From: Streptomyces sp. YS415
GTDB lineage: Bacteria; Actinomycetota; Actinomycetes; Streptomycetales; Streptomycetaceae
Assembly: GCF_023544665.1 (NCBI RefSeq)
Contig: NZ_JAMJFL010000045.1
Coordinates: 1 to 37,385, forward strand
DNA: 37,385 nt
Direction: 5' to 3'
Part shown: in pieces, positions 1-7,279 of the stretch
How positions within the stretch are numbered: position 1 is the first letter of the stretch
How the letters are laid out: each line of letters begins with the position of its first letter
The notes under the pieces: generated by a model
The model's input: the letters and a program-made list of their open reading frames with translations, nothing else
Databases searched by the model: none
Told to the model about the DNA's origin: nothing
Position numbers and translations under genes: made by a program

Positions 1-46
1 CACCGAAACCCAGAACGAACCCGCCGCAAAACCTAGATTCACTCCC

Positions 47-1219
47 GTGAAGCTCGTGATCCGCGTGAAACTCCTGCCCACGGCCGAACAGGCAGCCGCA
101 CTCCAGGCCACCCTCCAGGCCTGCAACGAAGCCGCCAACCACGCGTCACGCCACGCCTTCACCACCGGGATCACACGCAACCGCGAACTGCGCGCCCAGA
201 TTTACCTCCAGCTCAAAGACCGCTGGAGCCTGGGTGCCCAAGCCGCCCAGCACGTCATCAAGAAGACCTCCGACGCATACGCGGCACTCACGGGCAACCT
301 CAAAGCCGGAACCCTCGGCCGCCCCGGCTCCAAACGCCACACCAAAGCCACCAGCAAACCGATCACCTTCCGGCCCCACGCCGCCCAGCCCTACGACGAC
401 CGCATGCTCTCCTGGCAGACAGAGCAGCGAACCGTCTCCATCTGGACCGTCGAAGGCCGCATGAAACGCGTCCCCTACACAGGCAACGAGGACCAGCTGC
501 TCCTCCTCGCCCGCCGACGGCACGGGGAATCCGACCTGATCCGGCAGAACGGCCAGTGGTACCTGCTCGCCACCATCGACCTCCCCGAACCACCCGAGAA
601 CCCCGCACCACAGGGCTTCATCGGCGTCGACCTCGGCATCGAGAACATCGCCACCACATCCACCGGCACCCGGCACAGTGGCCGCCACACCAACCGAACC
701 CGCCAGAACGACCGTCGCCTGCAACGCGACCTCGCCAAGAAGAACACCCGCTCGGCAAAACGACGAGCCAAACGCCACGCCGGCAAGCAGGCACGGCGCA
801 CCCGCGACATCAACCACAAGATCAGCAAGCACATCGTGGCGGAGGCACAACGCACCGGCCGCGGCATCGCCCTCGAAGACTTGAGCGGCATCCGCGAACG
901 GGCACGGCTGAAGAAGCCCCAACGCGTCACGATCAACTCCTGGGCCTTCGGCCAGCTCGGCTCCTTCATCGCCTACAAGGCGCGCAGAGCCGGCGTGCCC
1001 GTGGTGTTCGTCACTCCGGCGTACACCAGCCAGGAATGCTCGCAATGCCACCACATCGACAAGCGCAACCGGCCTCAGCAGGCCGTGTTCGCGTGCAGGT
1101 CCTGCGGCATCGTTGAGCACGCGGACCTGAATGCGTCCCACGTCATCGGCCGACGCGGCTGGTGGGTGTGGGTCTGCGGGGCCGAGTCACAGGTCCCTGC
1201 CCTCAAGCTCGTGGCCTGA
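47..1219 (+). CDS. tnpB: IS200/IS605-family TnpB RNA-guided nuclease (OrfB)
   Basis: A 390-residue protein from a GTG start, normal length for TnpB. The N-terminal OrfB-type helix-turn-helix region is followed by a split RuvC fold. All three acidic residues are visible: D195 in GVDLG, E277 in ALEDLS and D360 in HADLNAS. A zinc ribbon (C331-x2-C334, C350-x2-C353) sits between the last two. By family knowledge TnpB cuts DNA guided by an omega-RNA made from the right end of its element and favours transposon retention. No TnpA (Y1 transposase) is present, so the element is either a solo TnpB copy or its partner lies left of the window. No strong Shine-Dalgarno is seen before the start. The gene looks intact rather than decayed. 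The right flank is a minus-strand tRNA operon. Confidence 0.93.
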   Translation: MKLVIRVKLLPTAEQAAALQATLQACNEAANHASRHAFTTGITRNRELRAQIYLQLKDRWSLGAQAAQHVIKKTSDAYAALTGNLKAGTLGRPGSKRHTKATSKPITFRPHAAQPYDDRMLSWQTEQRTVSIWTVEGRMKRVPYTGNEDQLLLLARRRHGESDLIRQNGQWYLLATIDLPEPPENPAPQGFIGVDLGIENIATTSTGTRHSGRHTNRTRQNDRRLQRDLAKKNTRSAKRRAKRHAGKQARRTRDINHKISKHIVAEAQRTGRGIALEDLSGIRERARLKKPQRVTINSWAFGQLGSFIAYKARRAGVPVVFVTPAYTSQECSQCHHIDKRNRPQQAVFACRSCGIVEHADLNASHVIGRRGWWVWVCGAESQVPALKLVA

Positions 1220-1231
1220 GGGCTGGATGCG

Positions 1232-1322
1232 CCGGTCTCCGCCGAAGCCATCGGCGGACCGAGCTGCAAGCCGGGGAGATGCGTGCCCCGGTAGCGGACG
1301 CGATCGCTCGTACAGCGAGGTG
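1232..1322 (+). ncRNA. candidate omega-RNA scaffold / right end of the TnpB element
   Basis: Three hairpins follow directly after the tnpB stop. The first pairs CCGCCGA (1239-1245) with TCGGCGG (1251-1257), extended by GGT/ACC. The second pairs CCGGGG (1271-1276) with CCCCGG (1286-1291). The third pairs TCGCT (1304-1308) with AGCGA (1314-1318). TnpB elements encode their guide RNA at this place, with the scaffold ending at the element boundary and the guide taken from the flank. The exact 3' boundary and the element end cannot be fixed from one copy, so the call is inference from position and structure. Confidence 0.4.
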
Positions 1323-1333
1323 TGAGGCATACG

Positions 1334-1362
1334 AAAAAGGCCCCGATCCGGAGATCGGGGCC
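1334..1362 (-). terminator. intrinsic terminator of the tRNA operon
   Basis: A perfect 10-bp inverted repeat, GGCCCCGATC (1339-1348) and GATCGGGGCC (1353-1362), has a CGGA loop. On the minus strand it is followed by five T residues (1338-1334). It lies just downstream of tRNA-Phe and ends the Glu-Asp-Phe transcript. It also stands between that transcript and the convergent tnpB element. Confidence 0.92.
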
Positions 1363-1369
1363 TTCGCTG

Positions 1370-1443
1370 TGGCTGGGGCCGGGGTCGAACCGGCGACCTT
1401 CCGCTTTTCAGGCGGACGCTCGTACCAACTGAGCTACCCAGCC
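1370..1443 (-). tRNA. tRNA-Phe (GAA)
   Basis: The minus strand folds as a complete cloverleaf: acceptor GGCTGGG/CCCAGCC, D stem GCTC/GAGC, anticodon stem TCCGC/GCGGA with loop CTGAAAA (anticodon GAA), and T stem GCCGG/CCGGC with TTCGACC loop. The discriminator is A. The CCA end is not encoded. It is the last gene of the three-tRNA operon. Confidence 0.97.
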
Positions 1444-1467
1444 ACGAGGCTTCCGGGGAAACCTCAG

Positions 1468-1542
1468 CGGTCCTGACGGGATTTGAACCCGCGGCCTCCA
1501 CCTTGACAGGGTGGCGAGCACTCCAAACTGCTCCACAGGACC
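1468..1542 (-). tRNA. tRNA-Asp (GTC)
   Basis: The minus strand gives acceptor GGTCCTG/CAGGACC, anticodon stem CCACC/GGTGG with loop CTGTCAA (anticodon GTC), and a GCGGG/CCCGT-type T arm. The discriminator is G, the usual identity base for tRNA-Asp. It is the middle gene of the operon, 24 nt from tRNA-Phe and 38 nt from tRNA-Glu. Confidence 0.97.
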
Positions 1543-1580
1543 AAGCTGTTGCGTACGACAGTGTCGCACACGGTACTGCG

Positions 1581-1653
1581 TGCCCCCAACGGGATTCGAA
1601 CCCGTGCTACCGCCTTGAAAGGGCGGCGTCCTAGGCCGCTAGACGATGAGGGC
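1581..1653 (-). tRNA. tRNA-Glu (TTC)
   Basis: The minus strand gives acceptor GCCCTCA/TGGGGGC with one G-U pair, anticodon stem CCGCC/GGCGG with loop CTTTCAA (anticodon TTC), and a T arm with GGTTCGAAT. The discriminator is A. It is the first gene of the Glu-Asp-Phe operon, about 45 nt from the -10 element of the predicted promoter. Confidence 0.97.
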
Positions 1654-1670
1654 TATCGGCCCGCCTGGGC

Positions 1671-1700
1671 GCTTCTCAGCGCGTCGGGGACGTGAGAAGC
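1671..1700. other. hairpin between tRNA leader and phosphoesterase 3' end
   Basis: GCTTCTCA (1671-1678) pairs with TGAGAAGC (1693-1700), with an inner CGTC-GGG-GACG stem. It lies 34 nt beyond the phosphoesterase stop and overlaps the -10 region of the tRNA promoter on the same strand. It could terminate the phosphoesterase transcript or lie at the 5' end of the tRNA precursor. There is no U-tract. Confidence 0.5.
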
Positions 1701-1727
1701 ATATGGGATGGCGGGAGGGATCGCCAA
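1698..1727 (-). promoter_or_regulatory. predicted promoter of the tRNA-Glu-Asp-Phe operon
   Basis: On the minus strand TTGGCG (1727-1722) and TATGCT (1703-1698) are separated by 18 nt. Both resemble the vegetative HrdB-type consensus. The predicted start lies about 40 nt upstream of tRNA-Glu, inside the gap behind the phosphoesterase gene. Confidence 0.6.
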
Positions 1728-1734
1728 AACGGTT

Positions 1735-3285
1735 TCAGGAGGGAGGCGGGGAGGAGGGGGCGACGCCCGGGTGGTTCTCCTCCGGGAGGTGGCGGCTGAC
1801 CTCGGCCGTCGTGAGGCCCAGACCACCCAGTTCGATCTCGTCCCAGGCCTGCAGGCGCTTGGTGTCCCGGTCGAAATAGAGGATCGAGGTCTCGATCGGG
1901 TCGGGGTACTTGCCCTCGATCGCGCGCAGTCCGCTGCCGCCCGTGGAGCCCTCGATGCGCAGGCGTGTGCCCCGGTCCAGGACCTCCATCTCGTCGTGGT
2001 GGAGGTGGCCGGCCAGGACCAGCGGCACCTCGCCGTCCACCTTGCGGGCCGCGGACGGTTCGTGGGCGATCGCCACGTCCACCGGGGTGCCCGCGGCTTC
2101 CTGGTCGCGCAGGGCGGAGGCGAGGCGGGCGCCGGCCAGTTCCTGGGAGGCCTCGGCGCCGGTCTTGTTCGTGCGGTCGGGGGTGAACTGGGGGTCGCCC
2201 ATCCCGGCGAAGCGCAGGCCGGCGACGGTCTTGGCGCGTCCGTCGTCCAGCACGTGCACGTTCTTCAGGTCTTCCAGGTACTGCTGGGTGATCTTCGAGT
2301 CGTGGTTGCCGCGGACCCAGACGTAGGGCGCGCCGAGGTCCTCGATGGGGTCGAGGAAGCCGTTCTCGGCGGCGGAGCCGTGGTCCATGGTGTCGCCGGA
2401 GTCGACGATCACGTTGACCTGGTACTGCTCGACGAGCGAGGCGATGATCTTCCAGCTGGCCGGGTTGAGGTGGATGTCGGACACGTGCAGGACGCGGATG
2501 GTGGTGGGGTCCGGCTGGTAGGTCGGAAGGGTGGAGGTGGCGTCGTAGAGCTTGGTCACGTTGGTGACGAGGCGGGCCAGTTCCTTCTGGTAGACGTCGA
2601 ATTCGGTGACGATGCTGCGGGCGTCGCCGACCAGGGAGGGGGCGGAGGACAGGAGTCCGGAGAACTTGGGTTCGAGGACGGAGTTCGGGTTCCAGGTGGC
2701 GGCCGCGGTGCCTGCCGACGCGGCGAGGAGGGTGAGCGCGAGGCCGCCGGCGGCGAGGGCGCGGCGGGGGCGCCGGTAGACGGCGAGGCCGAGGGCGGTG
2801 GCGCCGGCGACTACGGCGACGCAGGAGCGGATGGCCAGGTCGCGGGTGCCGTGGGCGACGTCGCGGGCGACTTCGTCCTGGAGTCCGGAGATGCGTTCGG
2901 GGTGGTCGACGAGGGCCTGGGCGCGTTCGGGGTCGAGTTGGTCGACGTTGACGTCCAGGCGGACGGGGGCGACGTGGCTGTCGAGCTGGAGGGCGCCGAG
3001 CGGGGAGACGTTGATCTTTGTGCCGCCGCTGGCCGAGGGGCGCAGGGTCATGGTGGTGTCCATGGGGCCGACGGGCACGCGTACGTTTCCGACGATCAGC
3101 AGGCCGAGCCAGGCGCCGAGCAGGACGACTGTGAGGAGGCCGAGGGCGCGGCTCCAGGGGTGTGGCTGGGGGACGAGCTGGATGGCGCTGGGTGCTTGGC
3201 GGGCGCGGTAGTGGCGGGCCAGGGCGCGCGGTGCCCTTCGGATCCGGTGGGTGGCGGTCAGGATTGCCGAGGGGACGCGAGCCAT
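1735..3285 (-). CDS. membrane-anchored calcineurin-like metallophosphoesterase
   Basis: A 516-residue protein if started at the ATG at 3285; longer upstream reading would run through the divergent zincin gene and is rejected. The N-terminal half carries about three hydrophobic segments, near residues 45-65, 148-165 and 173-190. The C-terminal half is a metallophosphoesterase domain with the family's metal-binding motifs in order: SDIHL, DSGDTMD, RGNHD, AIAHEP and GHLHH. These residues bind a dinuclear metal centre and hydrolyse phosphomono- or diesters. The substrate is not evident. The catalytic part probably lies on one face of the membrane as an anchored enzyme, with the side unclear. It is divergent from the zincin gene, with an 84-nt gap. 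Confidence 0.88.
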   Translation of the reverse strand: MARVPSAILTATHRIRRAPRALARHYRARQAPSAIQLVPQPHPWSRALGLLTVVLLGAWLGLLIVGNVRVPVGPMDTTMTLRPSASGGTKINVSPLGALQLDSHVAPVRLDVNVDQLDPERAQALVDHPERISGLQDEVARDVAHGTRDLAIRSCVAVVAGATALGLAVYRRPRRALAAGGLALTLLAASAGTAAATWNPNSVLEPKFSGLLSSAPSLVGDARSIVTEFDVYQKELARLVTNVTKLYDATSTLPTYQPDPTTIRVLHVSDIHLNPASWKIIASLVEQYQVNVIVDSGDTMDHGSAAENGFLDPIEDLGAPYVWVRGNHDSKITQQYLEDLKNVHVLDDGRAKTVAGLRFAGMGDPQFTPDRTNKTGAEASQELAGARLASALRDQEAAGTPVDVAIAHEPSAARKVDGEVPLVLAGHLHHDEMEVLDRGTRLRIEGSTGGSGLRAIEGKYPDPIETSILYFDRDTKRLQAWDEIELGGLGLTTAEVSRHLPEENHPGVAPSSPPPS

Positions 3286-3369
3286 TGGTCCCGTATGCCC
3301 AAGTGCGCGGGCGGATATGCGGGGTGCCTGCGGCTCTCGTACGGGCGTCTCGTGCCCGACAATGGGCCT

Positions 3370-3720
3370 GTGCTGGAGATGACGCGCGAGGAGTTCGAGG
3401 AACTGGTCGCCGAGGCGTTGGACCGGATTCCGCCGGAGCTGACGCGGCTGATGGACAACGTCGCGGTGTTCGTCGAGGACGAACCGCCCGCCGGGGATCC
3501 TGAGCTGCTCGGGTTGTACGAGGGGACGCCGCTGACGGATCGGGGTGAGTGGTACGCGGGTGTGCTGCCGGACCGGATCACGATCTACCGGGGGCCGACG
3601 CTCAGGATGTGCGAGTCGCGGGAGGACGTGGTCGCGGAGACCGAGGTGACGGTGGTGCACGAGATCGCGCATCACTTCGGGATCGACGACGCCCGGTTGC
3701 ACGCACTCGGGTACGGGTGA
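3370..3720 (+). CDS. minimal zincin-like metallopeptidase family protein
   Basis: A protein of about 116 residues with the zinc motif HEIAHHFGIDD near its C-terminus. This is the HExxHxxGxxD signature of the short zincin family (Pfam Zincin_1 type) conserved in actinobacteria. The N-terminal part is acidic (TREEFEELVAEALDRIP). Length and motif position suit this one-domain family. The start is uncertain: GTG at 3370, GTG at 3352 and ATG at 3379 are all in frame, and none has a strong Shine-Dalgarno. The reading frame continues open far upstream only because it lies opposite the phosphoesterase gene. The physiological substrate of the family is unknown to me. Confidence 0.85.
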   Translation: MLEMTREEFEELVAEALDRIPPELTRLMDNVAVFVEDEPPAGDPELLGLYEGTPLTDRGEWYAGVLPDRITIYRGPTLRMCESREDVVAETEVTVVHEIAHHFGIDDARLHALGYG

Positions 3721-3787
3721 GCGTCCGCTGAGGCGGGTGGCGTGTCCTCTTGTGGGCGGCGGGAGTTGGGGAGGTTGACTCCTTCAT

Positions 3788-3803
3788 CCTCCACCGGAGG
3801 TGG
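3788..3803 (+). promoter_or_regulatory. Shine-Dalgarno embedded in a hairpin
   Basis: The lipoprotein's GGAGG (3796-3800) is exactly complementary to CCTCC (3788-3792) across a 3-nt loop. An alternative pairing CCACC/GGTGG (3791-3795 with 3799-3803) also buries it. Either fold would lower ribosome access. Confidence 0.45.
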
Positions 3804-3809
3804 CTGCCC

Positions 3810-4349
3810 GTGCGCCCCTTGTACGTTTCCGTCCGTCTGGCCGCCACGGTGATGGCCGTCGCCGCTGCCGCCGGTTGCATGAGTGTGGGTGACGACGGTG
3901 CCGGTGGGGATGCGAAGCCGTCGCGGTCGGCGGGGCAGCGGGGTGGTGAGGCGCCGGACGGGGGTTCGGCGGTCTCGGGCGGCGGTGCGGGGTTCGGGGC
4001 TGCGGCGGCGGACGGTGGGCGGGGCAAGGGCAGGAAGGCCGGGAAGGGCGGGGCCGAGGAGTCGGCGTCGCCTTCGGCGTCCGTGTCGGTGGAGCCGAGC
4101 GGGAAGGCGGCCGGGCCGGGCAAGCCGGGGAGGACGGAGAAGCCGGGCGGGCCCGGGGAGCAGCCCGAGCCGACCGGTGCGCCGCCGTCGCCGACGCGTC
4201 CGGCGGATCCGACGCCGGATCCGACGCCGCCTGAGCCGTCGGTGACGCCGGAGCCGACGGTGGCGGAGCCGTCGTCGTCGGCGCACGGGGAGGCGGGGCC
4301 GCAGATGGTGCAGCGGGAGCCGGCGCCGGAGGCGGGCGTTCCGGTGTGA
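3810..4349 (+). CDS. disordered Pro/Gly-rich lipoprotein, function unknown
   Basis: The GTG start at 3810 has GGAGG nine bases upstream and gives 179 residues. A short signal peptide ends in a lipobox (AAAAGC, cysteine near residue 22), so the protein should be lipidated and surface anchored. The rest has no recognisable fold: it is rich in Gly, Pro, Ser, Lys and Glu, with PTPDPT-like runs, as expected for a flexible wall-spanning stalk. No catalytic domain is visible. A functional name cannot be justified. The gap to the upstream zincin is 89 nt. Confidence 0.7.
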   Translation: MRPLYVSVRLAATVMAVAAAAGCMSVGDDGAGGDAKPSRSAGQRGGEAPDGGSAVSGGGAGFGAAAADGGRGKGRKAGKGGAEESASPSASVSVEPSGKAAGPGKPGRTEKPGGPGEQPEPTGAPPSPTRPADPTPDPTPPEPSVTPEPTVAEPSSSAHGEAGPQMVQREPAPEAGVPV

Positions 4350-4370
4350 CCTACGTCTAGTGGACCCGGT

Positions 4371-4400
4371 TTGCCTTGGGGGGGTGAGGGTGCGTATGGT
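4371..4400 (+). promoter_or_regulatory. predicted promoter of the DEAD-box helicase
   Basis: TTGCCT (4371-4376) and TATGGT (4395-4400) are separated by 18 nt. A start near 4408 would give a 5' UTR of about 150 nt. A second -10-like TAGATC at 4403 is possible. Confidence 0.45.
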
Positions 4401-4407
4401 GGTAGAT

Positions 4408-4559
4408 CGTTTGATCCCATTTGCCCGGCGCCAACGCAGAGCGCGCCGTGTGGCGCGTACTCTCCCTTGCCGTGGCTGACCGCATAGAGGCGGTCGTATT
4501 GCGAAAACACGGAGTTGACGGGCGCGTGCCGACGAGACTCCGGAAGGTTTCGCATACGC
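4408..4559 (+). promoter_or_regulatory. structured 5' UTR of the helicase mRNA
   Basis: Three hairpins can be drawn: GCGCGCC/GGCGCGT (4441-4447 with 4452-4458), GACCGC/GCGGTC (4478-4483 with 4490-4495), and CGGAGT/ACTCCG (about 4510-4542). The last ends directly at the GGAAGG ribosome site. Long structured leaders are common on cold-inducible RNA helicase mRNAs, where the helicase may act on its own message. That role here is inference. Confidence 0.45.
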
Positions 4560-6830
4560 ATGTCCATTTCCAGTTCTGATCACATCGTCATGCCCGAGAA
4601 CGACGAGAACCAGATCGTCGGGACCGAGATCGTCGAGAACCAGATCGCCGAGACCGAGATCGTCGGGACCGAGGTCCTCGAGGCCGAGAGCCCCGAGACC
4701 GTGGCCGCCGAGGAGACCCCCGAGGTCACCTTCGCCACGCTCGGTCTCCCCGAGGGCGTCGTGCGCAAGCTCGCGCAGAACGGTGTGACCACCCCCTTCC
4801 CGATCCAGGCCGCGACCATCCCGGACGCCCTGGCCGGCAAGGACATCCTCGGCCGTGGCCGCACCGGCTCCGGCAAGACCCTCTCCTTCGGTCTGCCGCT
4901 GCTGACGCAGCTGTCCGGCGGTCACACCGAGAAGAAGAAGCCCCGCGCCATCATCCTCACGCCGACGCGTGAGCTCGCGATGCAGGTCGCGGACGCCCTC
5001 CAGCCGTACGGCGACGTGCTCGGCCTGAAGATGAAGGTCGTCTGCGGCGGTACGTCGATGGGCAACCAGATCTACGCGCTGGAGCGCGGTGTCGACGTCC
5101 TCGTCGCCACCCCGGGCCGGCTGCGCGACATCATCAACCGCGGCGCCTGCTCCCTGGAGAACGTCGAGGTCGCGGTCCTCGACGAGGCCGACCAGATGTC
5201 CGACCTGGGCTTCCTGCCCGAGGTCACCGAGCTGCTCGACCAGATCCCGGGTGGCGGCCAGCGCATGCTGTTCTCGGCCACCATGGAGAACGAGATCTCC
5301 ACGCTGGTCAAGCGCTACCTGACCAACCCGGTCACGCACGAGGTCGACAGCGCCCAGGGCAACGTCACGACGATGTCCCACCACATCCTCATCGTGAAGC
5401 CCAAGGACAAGGCGCCGGTCACCGCGGCGATCGCCTCCCGCAAGGGCCGCACGATCATCTTCGTCCGCACCCAGCTGGGCGCCGACCGGATCGCCGAGCA
5501 GCTCTGCGACTCGGGTGTGAAGGCCGACGCGCTGCACGGCGGTATGACGCAGGGCGCGCGTACCCGTGTGCTGGAGGACTTCAAGAAGGGTTACGTCAAC
5601 GCGCTGGTCGCGACCGACGTCGCCGCCCGCGGTATCCACGTCGACGGCATCGACCTGGTCCTGAACGTGGACCCGGCCGGCGACCACAAGGACTACCTGC
5701 ACCGCTCCGGCCGTACGGCCCGCGCGGGACGCTCCGGCACGGTCGTGTCGCTGTCCCTGCCGCACCAGCGCCGCCAGATCTTCCGGCTGATGGAGGACGC
5801 GGGCGTCGACGCCACGCGCCACATCATCCAGGGCGGCACGAGCTTCGACCCGGAGGTCGCCGAGATCACCGGTGCCCGGTCGATGACCGAGGTGCAGGCG
5901 GAGTCGGCGGGCAACGCCGCGCAGCAGGCCGAGCGCGAGGTCGCGCACCTCGCCAAGCAGCTGGAGCGTGCGCAGCGCCGCGCGACGGAGCTGCGCGAGG
6001 AGGCCGACCGGCTGGTCGCCCGGGTCGCCCGCGAGCGCGGCGAGGACCCGGAGGCCGCGGTGGCCGAGGCGCAGGCGGCGGTGGCCGCGGCGGAGATCGC
6101 CGTGCCGGAGCAGCCGGTGGCCAAGGACGTGGAGCGGGTCGAGCGCACGGAGTCCTCGTCGTACGAGCGTCGGGACCGGGGCGGCGACCGTGGTGGCCGT
6201 TCGTTCGAGCGTCGGGACGACCGTGGTGGCGACCGGGGCGGGGACCGTGGTGGGTTCCGTCGGGACGACCGCCGGGACAACGACCGCGGTGGGTTCCGTC
6301 GTGACGACCGTGGCGGCGAGCGTTCCTTCGAGCGTCGTGACGACCGGGGCGGCGACCGTGGTGGCCGTTCGTTCGAGCGTCGGGACAACGACCGCGGTGG
6401 TTTCCGTCGTGACGACCGTGGCGGCGAGCGTTCCTTCGAGCGTCGTGACGACCGGGGCGGCGACCGTGGTGGCCGTTCGTTCGAGCGTCGGGACAACGAC
6501 CGTGGCGGGTTCCGCCGTGACGAGCGTCGCGACGACCGTGGTGGCCGTTCCTTCGAGCGCCGCGACGACCGTGGCGGCGAGCGCGGCGGGTTCCGCCGGG
6601 ACGACCGTGGTGGCCGTCCCTTCGAGCGTCGTGACGAGCGCGGCGGTCACCGTGGCAGCGACCGTCCGTTCAACCGCGACCGCCAGGGCGACCGCCCGGG
6701 CTTCCGCGCCGGCGGCCCGAGCCACGACCGCCCGAGCCACGACCGCCCGTACGGCCGTCGTGACGACCACCGCGGCGGCGGCTCCTTCCAGCGCCGCGAC
6801 GACAAGCCGCGCTGGAAGCGCAACGGCTGA
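4560..6830 (+). CDS. DEAD-box ATP-dependent RNA helicase with RGG-type repeat tail
   Basis: A 756-residue protein. ATG 4560 follows GGAAGG and begins the frame after the structured leader. Domain order: an acidic N-terminus with a 10-residue repeat (18-37), Q motif (TPFPIQ, about 78-83), Walker A GRTGSGKT (100-107), PTREL, TPGRL, DEAD (208-211), SAT (239-241), then the second RecA domain with ARGIHVDGID and HRSGRTAR (381-388). A coiled coil follows (about 452-515). The last 220 residues are repeats of RGG, SFERRD and GFRRDD, a disordered, RNA-binding tail. Helicases of this type remodel structured RNA in ribosome assembly and decay, especially in the cold. The tail contains an exact-period 108-bp duplication. 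The gene is monocistronic, closed by a strong terminator. Confidence 0.95.
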   Translation: MSISSSDHIVMPENDENQIVGTEIVENQIAETEIVGTEVLEAESPETVAAEETPEVTFATLGLPEGVVRKLAQNGVTTPFPIQAATIPDALAGKDILGRGRTGSGKTLSFGLPLLTQLSGGHTEKKKPRAIILTPTRELAMQVADALQPYGDVLGLKMKVVCGGTSMGNQIYALERGVDVLVATPGRLRDIINRGACSLENVEVAVLDEADQMSDLGFLPEVTELLDQIPGGGQRMLFSATMENEISTLVKRYLTNPVTHEVDSAQGNVTTMSHHILIVKPKDKAPVTAAIASRKGRTIIFVRTQLGADRIAEQLCDSGVKADALHGGMTQGARTRVLEDFKKGYVNALVATDVAARGIHVDGIDLVLNVDPAGDHKDYLHRSGRTARAGRSGTVVSLSLPHQRRQIFRLMEDAGVDATRHIIQGGTSFDPEVAEITGARSMTEVQAESAGNAAQQAEREVAHLAKQLERAQRRATELREEADRLVARVARERGEDPEAAVAEAQAAVAAAEIAVPEQPVAKDVERVERTESSSYERRDRGGDRGGRSFERRDDRGGDRGGDRGGFRRDDRRDNDRGGFRRDDRGGERSFERRDDRGGDRGGRSFERRDNDRGGFRRDDRGGERSFERRDDRGGDRGGRSFERRDNDRGGFRRDERRDDRGGRSFERRDDRGGERGGFRRDDRGGRPFERRDERGGHRGSDRPFNRDRQGDRPGFRAGGPSHDRPSHDRPYGRRDDHRGGGSFQRRDDKPRWKRNG
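4605..4664 (+). repeat. 30-bp in-frame tandem repeat (2 copies)
   Basis: Two adjacent 30-bp units start at 4605 and 4635. They encode ENQIVGTEIV and ENQIAETEIV, and a partial third (GTEVLE) follows. They form the acidic N-terminal arm of the helicase. Confidence 0.85.
6276..6491 (+). repeat. 108-bp in-frame tandem repeat in helicase tail
   Basis: Units begin at 6276, 6384 and, partially, 6492, each starting GACAACGACCG. Each full unit encodes 36 residues containing GFRRDD, GGERSFERRD and GGDRGGRSFERRD. The first two copies are nearly identical in DNA, which points to recent duplication by slippage or recombination. Confidence 0.88.
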
Positions 6831-6848
6831 CGTCTGCTGAACTGATTC

Positions 6849-6888
6849 CGGAAGGGCCCGTACGACTTCGGTCGTACGGGCCCTTCCG
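6849..6888 (+). terminator. perfect 18-bp hairpin terminator
   Basis: The arms at 6849-6866 and 6871-6888 are exactly complementary, with a TTCG tetraloop. No U-tract follows, as is usual in Streptomyces. It lies 18 nt after the helicase stop and should end that transcript. Confidence 0.93.
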
Positions 6889-7107
6889 CGCTCCGGCAAT
6901 CGACTACCGAAGCCTGTGTGGCGGTTGTTAACATCCCCTGGCTCGCATGGCGGAGAGTGGCCGAGGGGGATGTGACGAGGTCTGCCGCGATGCCTTCTCT
7001 GATTCTTCCCTGGGGAGGGACTCTTGCCCGGCGCGCCCGGATCGCTCTTAATCTCATCGGTCCGGCCGCTCTCGGCGCCGGCTCGCTGAACGTCTGTCTG
7101 TTCGCCC
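6889..7107. other. non-coding gap between helicase terminator and VCBS fossil
   Basis: No credible gene is visible here. A GTTAAC palindrome lies near 6927 and the stretch may hold the promoter for the downstream secreted protein, but no convincing -35/-10 pair stands out. A short frame with hydrophobic residues (about 6990-7107) does not resemble the signal peptide of the intact paralogue. Confidence 0.4.
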
Positions 7108-7279
7108 ATGACGGGGCGGACCGGCGTCGGCGTCGGCGACATCACCGGCGACGGCAAGGACGACCTGATCTCGCGGGACACCGCGGGCAACCTCTACCGC
7201 AACACCGGCACCGGCAAGGATCCTTCGCCTCGCGCGTGAAGATCGCGACGGGCCGGGAGGGCTACAAGGGAGTTTTTCA
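7108..7279 (+). pseudogene. 3' remnant of a VCBS/FG-GAP repeat gene
   Basis: The frame from 7108 reads VGVGDITGDGKDDLISRD and continues like the last repeat of the next gene (GVGDVTGDGRADLVSRD). At about 7218-7220 one base is missing: AAG-GA-TCC where AAG-GGA-TCC is expected. The original frame therefore stops at 7239, while the +1 frame continues as SFASRVKIATGREGYKG, matching the paralogue's C-terminus SRTKIATGWQGYKG. Everything upstream of the last repeat is gone. This is a decayed tandem duplicate. Confidence 0.82.

Noticed and set aside
146..1141. Minus-strand frame opposite tnpB
   Set aside because: Antisense shadow; the plus strand encodes all TnpB catalytic motifs.
1708..3378. Long plus-strand open frame upstream of the zincin
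   Set aside because: It is the antisense of the metallophosphoesterase gene, with low-complexity Gly/Val/Asp composition. Only the last 117 codons form a real protein.
6160..6800. CRISPR-like short repeats
   Set aside because: The repeats are in frame inside the helicase gene and encode RGG/SFERRD residues, with no spacer structure.
3672..7190. Minus-strand 1172-codon open frame
   Set aside because: Shadow of the helicase and lipoprotein genes caused by high GC at third positions; Val/Ala/Arg-rich with no domain.
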